A DNA stretch of 64,000 bases from Bifidobacterium sp. WK041_4_12 (GTDB lineage Bacteria > Actinomycetota > Actinomycetes > Actinomycetales > Bifidobacteriaceae), in NCBI RefSeq assembly GCF_041080795.1, contig NZ_CP129674.1:248001-312000 (forward strand). The letters run 5' to 3'. Shown here piece after piece: positions 60,017 to 64,000 of this stretch; position 1 is the first letter of the stretch; every line of letters starts with the position of its first letter. Made by a program: the position numbers and the translations under genes. Under the pieces are notes generated by a model. That model was not told the origin of the DNA. It was given only the letters and a program-made list of their open reading frames with translations, and searched no databases.

Positions 60017-60418
60017 AAGGATAATCCATTCGATACGAAATCGCTCAACGATTGGACCCCAGCCGTCATCCCCGGCCACCCTTCATGGACTTGGAATAAT
60101 GCCGACTACAATTATCGGTATATGAAATTCCGATAATGTCATTCCGAAAGCAACATTTACGCCGACATGGGCGACCTGATATATGTGGACTGGACTTCCG
60201 ACGGCACGATTGACCACTCGATGATAATTACCTAGGCAAACCGCAGTTTCCCGCCAGGCGGGTTAATTGTTTTTAACAGCTATATCAGTCAAAAAACAAA
60301 CAATAGGCACAACATCCCTCTCAAGACGGAGGTAAGCATCGCAGTCAAGACTCATCCACACATCACCTGGTACGGTCTTTCCAAAAACTGGAAAGCCTGG
60401 ACTCCGAATGGAAGCTCA
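60017..60418 (+). pseudogene. Amidase_6-type domain, broken
   Basis: The frame reads DWTPAVIPGHPSWTWNNADYNYRYM and then hits TAA; it resumes as GDLIYVDWTSDGTIDHSMIIT before a TAG. After an insert of about 50 bp, YISQKTNNRHNIPL appears, and later HITWYGLSKNW. These stretches in this order match the amidase_6 domain of secreted cell-wall or peptide amidases (GD-x-DWxxDGxxDH and Y-x-SxHTNxR). At least two stops and a frame shift make a working product unlikely. The N-terminus is missing. Confidence 0.65.
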
Positions 60419-60907
60419 TCCGTTGCCATGTTCGGTAGTGACCCAGCCAGTGCCGTCCTCTGATTTTTGTGGATTGTACGTCAATAGGTACACATAGGTG
60501 TCAGCTGGCGACATTGAAGATGTTTGTTCGTTGAAGGAATAGCACCGGTATGACATAAGGAACTGCGCCTCACTTCCATACCTATTCAAAATTTGCTCTC
60601 TTTCGAAAGATTGACCATTGTAGGAGCCGTCTCCGGAATAACTGATATGGGTAATCGCGCAACCTCGCATGAATGACACATCATTTTCGATATGCCTGGC
60701 TCCCTGTTTCAAAACGCGCTGACTGAATAAAGAGGAGCCAGGTATTTTTATATCAGTATGCGCGGTATCAACTGCAGGCTGGAAAAGTGTGTATCCGGTC
60801 ATTTTCTCATATACCTTTGGATACAGCATCGCACCGGAAAATAAGGCGATCACTAGTATGAGAGCAATTACAATGGCCCTGCGAGAGCCCCGTCTTTCCC
60901 TGATCAC
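60416..60907 (-). CDS. Membrane-anchored protein of unknown function
   Basis: The 163-residue protein has a basic N-terminus, one membrane helix (AIVIALILVIALFSGAMLY, about 11-29) and an external part with two Cys (FMRGCAITHISY and YRCYSF), which could form a disulfide. No family is recognised. The GTG start at 60907 was chosen for its strong GGGAGGG site; the open frame continues upstream to an ATG at 61039 with no such site. It overlaps the end of the amidase pseudogene on the other strand. Confidence 0.55.
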   Translation of the reverse strand: MIRERRGSRRAIVIALILVIALFSGAMLYPKVYEKMTGYTLFQPAVDTAHTDIKIPGSSLFSQRVLKQGARHIENDVSFMRGCAITHISYSGDGSYNGQSFEREQILNRYGSEAQFLMSYRCYSFNEQTSSMSPADTYVYLLTYNPQKSEDGTGWVTTEHGNG

Positions 60908-61270
60908 ATTTCCCTCCCTACATAACATGTTAAACATAGGCTCAGGAACCTTCTCATTCTCATGAAGATTGTTTCTGATTCTGGAAGATGTTTTGTAAGA
61001 CGCGTGTCTGTTCCCGGGATCGAGAAACTTTGTGTTCATGCGGAAACCGGCAAGAAAGAAAGGAACGAACGCCTATCCGCTGATACATCGGGCGATGGTG
61101 CGGGTGATAAGGCATTGCCGTCAGATCGTTCCGCCATGCACGAAGGTGATCGCACGCAAAGATTCCAGTACCATCCTGCTCAATTCTCAGCAAGGCAATG
61201 AATAGTGCCGGTCGCCCCATCGCACAAAGCGACATGGATATTGTGACGCTTATAAAAGGAGGTTTCTGCG
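60908..61270. other. Gap without a recognised gene
   Basis: Only the unused upstream part of the minus-strand frame and AT-rich sequence are seen. AAAAGGAGG at 61255-61263 is a strong ribosome site for the broken small membrane gene that follows. Confidence 0.4.
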
Positions 61271-61520
61271 ATGAATAGTGATTACGTCTGTATGCGTGTT
61301 GCATTCTGCTGGCATCTTTCACGGCTTTGATTGCGATGAGCATCGCTCTTGGCATGCTTCCTTTTACGCTGCGTGCCTGCCCTTGGTTTTCTTGTGGGTT
61401 GATGCTTCGGTCCTGGTGCTGGTCCTGGTGCTGGTCCTGGTGCTGGTGCTGGCAGTGGCGGGGTTATACTGGGGGCGTATTTCTTGCAGAGTGTCCAATA
61501 CTGGGGAAGTGTTGCAATGA
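61271..61520 (+). pseudogene. Small two-helix membrane protein gene, frameshifted
   Basis: An ATG at 61271 follows AAAAGGAGG by 8 nt but its frame stops after 19 codons. Reading on with two single-base shifts gives ILLASFTALIAMSIALGMLP and then LPLVFLWVDASVLVLVLVL, AVAGLYWG, ending in a TGA that overlaps the permease start by ATGA. Two membrane helices and the coupling suggest a small transport or immunity subunit that has decayed. This reconstruction is inference. Confidence 0.4.
61409..61450 (+). repeat. 12-bp tandem repeats, three and a half copies
   Basis: GGTCCTGGTGCT occurs three times end to end and then a half unit GGTGCT. It encodes alternating Val and Leu in one frame and Gly-Pro-Gly-Ala in another. 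Its unit is a multiple of three, so it does not cause the frameshifts. Confidence 0.85.
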
Positions 61521-62209
61521 AGGCCATTGTGTTTCGTGACTGGCGTTTCTATAACAGGCCCACGAGGTGGGCCATGATCGTGGCCGTGCCGATTCTGGTG
61601 ATGATGGTGCAGGCGGGGTTCGCGGTGGCGTTTCCTTTTGGCCATGACACCCCACTTCTTATGGCTGCGTTTTTTGTTGCCTGCGGTTCCTATATGGCGT
61701 ATGTTCCGGCGTCTCTGGCGGTGGCTGCGGTGTTGGAGGATGTGGCTTCTGGTGTGGTGGTGTCGGTGCATCTGGCTGGCATGGGCATGTGGCGGTATCT
61801 GCTGTCGAAGATGGTGCTGCCTCTGGCGTTCACGCTTGCGGGTTCGCTGCTGGATCTGGCGTACATGTGGTATGGGGGCGTGCTCACAGCGGGGGTGATT
61901 CCTGGCGTGGCGATCAGCGTGTCCATGCTGGCCGTGGGCACCCTGTCTCTGCTGCCGTTCTGCATGGGTACCGTCCCCGAGCGGGCGCATGGCAAGCAGA
62001 ACAGTCTGAATTTTCTGCAGATTATCATCATGCTGCTGTTCATGGGACTGGCGTTTGTGGGTGAGATCAACAGCACATTGGTGTTGTATGGCGTGTGTGT
62101 GGCACTACCCCTGTTGCTTGCGGCTGCTGGCATGGTGGTGACGGTGATTCGTCTCAATCGCATGTATCCGAACACGGTCGTGGACATGCAGAAGGCTGGC
62201 CTGGACTGA
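61517..62209 (+). CDS. ABC-2-like permease subunit, lantibiotic-type transporter
   Basis: The 230-residue protein has six membrane helices, starting with KAIVFRDWRFYNRPTRWAMI, and an AVLEDVASGVV loop after the second pair, as in ABC-2 permeases. The size and place beside a LanM gene fit LanE/LanG-type immunity or export subunits, but no ATPase of that kind is seen close by. GGGAAG lies 7 nt before ATG 61517. The frame is intact although both neighbours are broken. Confidence 0.65.
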   Translation: MKAIVFRDWRFYNRPTRWAMIVAVPILVMMVQAGFAVAFPFGHDTPLLMAAFFVACGSYMAYVPASLAVAAVLEDVASGVVVSVHLAGMGMWRYLLSKMVLPLAFTLAGSLLDLAYMWYGGVLTAGVIPGVAISVSMLAVGTLSLLPFCMGTVPERAHGKQNSLNFLQIIIMLLFMGLAFVGEINSTLVLYGVCVALPLLLAAAGMVVTVIRLNRMYPNTVVDMQKAGLD

Positions 62210-62243
62210 TGGTCTTGTCTGACTCGTTTGTGGAGGGAAATTC

Positions 62244-62979
62244 ATGGCGCAACGTGATCTTGATTTCAGCGGTGCTCTTACCATAGGTGAAAGATATGCC
62301 GCCATGAAAAAATGTCTCTTCCAGACAAAATGCTTGAGGATGAATCTTCAAAGATTGATTTGCCGGGTGTCTTGACGTCAGATGATCTTGCCGAGATGAA
62401 TAGACTGCGTGGCTATGATGATGACCTGTACAGGGTGAGTGTCACGGAGACGGTTCCTTTACTGGGTGCTGGGGGAGTTGGATCGAATTCACCGCAGTGG
62501 CTTCAGCTGCTGCATTCAGTGCTGGACGGTCGGAAGCAAAAACGGGATGCAGTCGGGGAAACCTGCACGGATGATGGTTTCGGGAGGCTTCTCACTCCGT
62601 TTGCGGATTATGCGACTGATAAGCTGGGAGCCTGCCTGGAACGGATGGATTTCATAGGCGACGCGGCGGCTGTCCTGGATGAGGTGCGGGACGCTCTCCT
62701 TGAACGTCTGGTCGAGATGTCTCTGAAGACCGAGGTTCTCGAAATGAACCGGGAACGCGTGTCCGGCTCTTTGAACGGAGACACCAGTGCAGAGCGGCAG
62801 GAATCGTTTTTCGACCTGCTGTCTCAGCCAGGGTATCGTCAATCGTTTTCACCCAGTATCCTGCCCTCGCCCGATTTGTAGCGGAAGTCACCCTGAATTT
62901 TATTATCCCGGTCAGGACTATAACTATCGCAGCGGCAAGCATATGGTTGCTGATGAAGTCTTGTTCCAGCACACGTTAG
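62244..62979 (+). pseudogene. Type II lanthipeptide synthetase LanM, N-terminal remnant with two frameshifts
   Basis: A strong GGAGG site stands 7 nt before ATG 62244, and the frame reads MAQRDLDFSGALTIGERYAAM. At a run of six A (about 62305-62310) the frame shifts to SLPDKMLEDESSKIDLP. It then continues through a DUF4135-like stretch with LVEMSLKTEVLEMNRERVSGSL and SFFDLLSQPGYRQSF. A second shift at TTTT (62846-62849) leads to FTQYPALARFVAEVT before a stop. This is the dehydratase N-terminus of LanM; about three quarters of a normal 900-1000 residue enzyme, including the cyclase zinc site, is missing. Confidence 0.7.
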
Positions 62980-63213
62980 GCAAGATTCCGTAGCGCATGT
63001 GTAGTTCTCTTGGTGCTTGATCGCTCAGCAGATTGACAATTTTCTTCACTGTGACATTCCAGTCGGGTATGGGGCACGTGGATACTGTAACAGTCGAATC
63101 TGGCAGTGGATGACGAAACGCATGGTGGAGCGTCCGTTGCATGAGCCTGATTCCGTTGGTTTGTAACGGTTTGTGGCGGTAGGGTAGTCGGTGTATTCGA
63201 GAGCAGGGGTCGG

Positions 63214-64000
63214 ATGGTGGGGATTTTGAGGGTTTCGCGTGGTAGAGCGTGTGTTTTTGTGGCGTTGAGTGCGGTATTGGCTGCGTTCGTGGTTGGTGAT
63301 TCGTTTGTGGTCAAGGCCATCATTGCGAGTGTCGAGGCGTCTGACTGGTCTCGTTTCAGGCTGATTGCAATGTTCGCGGTGGTGTATGCGATTGCGCATG
63401 GTGGCGTGTATCTGTGGCAGCAGCTGTTCACGGAGCATTTTGCGAATGCGGTGGTGGCGCAGTTGCGGGAGCGTCTGTTTCATCGGGTCGCGGCGATGCC
63501 GTTAAAGGATGCGGTGGATACGTCTCCTGACTTGTATTTTTCCACGTTGACCGCGCAGATTGACAGTGTGAAGCGTGATCTGATCGATGTGGTGCTGTGG
63601 GGTGCGTATCTGCTGTTCCAGCTGGTGTTTTCGGTGGTGGCGGTGCTGGCGATCAATCCCACGCTGGGCGTGGTGGCATTGCTGCTATGCGTTCCGATGT
63701 CGCTGGTGCCTGTGGTGTCGAAGCGTTTCGTGGTCAAGGCGCGCACGAGGGTGGCTGCCGGTGTTGACGCGTTGAATACGGTGACTGGTGATTTGTTGCA
63801 TGGGGTCAGTGATTGGCGTTTGGCTGGCAGGAGTGTGCAGGCGCAGCGTCGTTTCGCTGGATTGAATGGGCGGTGGCGTGAGGCGTCCGATCATGATGCG
63901 ACGGTGCAGAAGGCCGCGGATTCGGCGAATAATTTCATGACGAATGTGTTGATTTTTGGCGTGTGGATTATCGGTGGTCTGCTGATTATGCGAGGTAGCA
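63214..64000 (+). CDS. ABC transporter permease/ATPase (exporter type), 3' end outside window
   Basis: The frame is open from ATG 63214 to the window end (262 residues). It shows membrane helices of an ABC exporter domain: VFVALSAVLAAFVVG, LIAMFAVVYAIAHGGVYL, a pair near 130-175, and a new helix at the end. ANAVVAQLRERLFHRVAAMPL is the coupling-helix region typical of the MsbA/LmrA fold. No N-terminal C39 peptidase domain is present, so it is not a classical LanT. The nucleotide-binding part should follow outside the window. Codons are rich in G and T endings. Confidence 0.85.
   Translation, partial: MVGILRVSRGRACVFVALSAVLAAFVVGDSFVVKAIIASVEASDWSRFRLIAMFAVVYAIAHGGVYLWQQLFTEHFANAVVAQLRERLFHRVAAMPLKDAVDTSPDLYFSTLTAQIDSVKRDLIDVVLWGAYLLFQLVFSVVAVLAINPTLGVVALLLCVPMSLVPVVSKRFVVKARTRVAAGVDALNTVTGDLLHGVSDWRLAGRSVQAQRRFAGLNGRWREASDHDATVQKAADSANNFMTNVLIFGVWIIGGLLIMRGS

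Noticed and set aside
61282..61990. Minus-strand open frames rich in Pro, Ala and His
   Set aside because: They are shadows of the VL/GPGA repeats and the permease gene.
1..64000. CRISPR array, insertion sequence or prophage
   Set aside because: No regularly spaced repeats, transposase, integrase or phage structural genes were seen. The fold-back elements encode nothing.

Overview
The window looks like chromosomal DNA of a member of the Bifidobacteriaceae (Actinomycetota): moderate GC, actinobacterial signature genes (CrgA, DUF3073, DUF4032, DUF881, class E sortase, FhaA/FhaB, PknA/PknB, a sterol-carrier-like protein), an actinobacterial 6C-type small RNA, and typical bifidobacterial core metabolism (PEP carboxylase, glycogen phosphorylase, MsiK-type ATPase). 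The species cannot be told from the sequence alone.

Left part (1-8.6 kb): the 3'-truncated gene of an Rpf-like cell-wall enzyme, a two-gene glycosyltransferase operon (GT2 + GT39), a 6C small RNA, then crgA, a DUF881 protein, sortase E and pabA/trpG. A tRNA-Thr gene follows. In other actinobacteria crgA, DUF881 and trpG stand next to pknB-pknA-pbpA-rodA-pstP-fhaB-fhaA. Here that second half is found only at 34.8-43.9 kb, as one tightly overlapping minus-strand operon for Ser/Thr phosphorylation, peptidoglycan synthesis and elongation/division control.

Middle (8.7-34.7 kb): housekeeping genes separate the two halves: a DsbA-like protein, a kinase with a multi-pass membrane tail, msiK, a DUF4032 protein, rlmB, a P2A cation ATPase, dcd, a copper module (csoR and a cupredoxin/YHS-fused copA sharing one operator region), ppc, a ThrE-type exporter, trpS, a DUF3073 protein, a sterol-carrier-like protein, glgP, a small membrane protein and a rhomboid protease. 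A cluster of four DnaA-box-like sites lies between rhomboid and pknB.

Right part (44-64 kb): an S9 peptidase, two overlapping YhgE/Pip membrane proteins, then an accessory region whose codon use is rich in G and T. It holds a large LPYTG-anchored pilin-like protein with a ten-G tract at its 5' end, a small ORF, a GrpB protein, an AbiEi-type antitoxin with two long palindromes upstream but no visible toxin partner, a TetR/HXXEE divergent pair with an operator between them, an ASCH protein, and a decayed segment (amidase_6 pseudogene, frameshifted LanM-type lanthipeptide synthetase, an ABC-2-like permease, and an ABC exporter running off the window).

Three fold-back elements of about 105 bp with long terminal inverted repeats (23.4, 33.3 and 46.6 kb) are not explained by the genes; two of them share the same ends.
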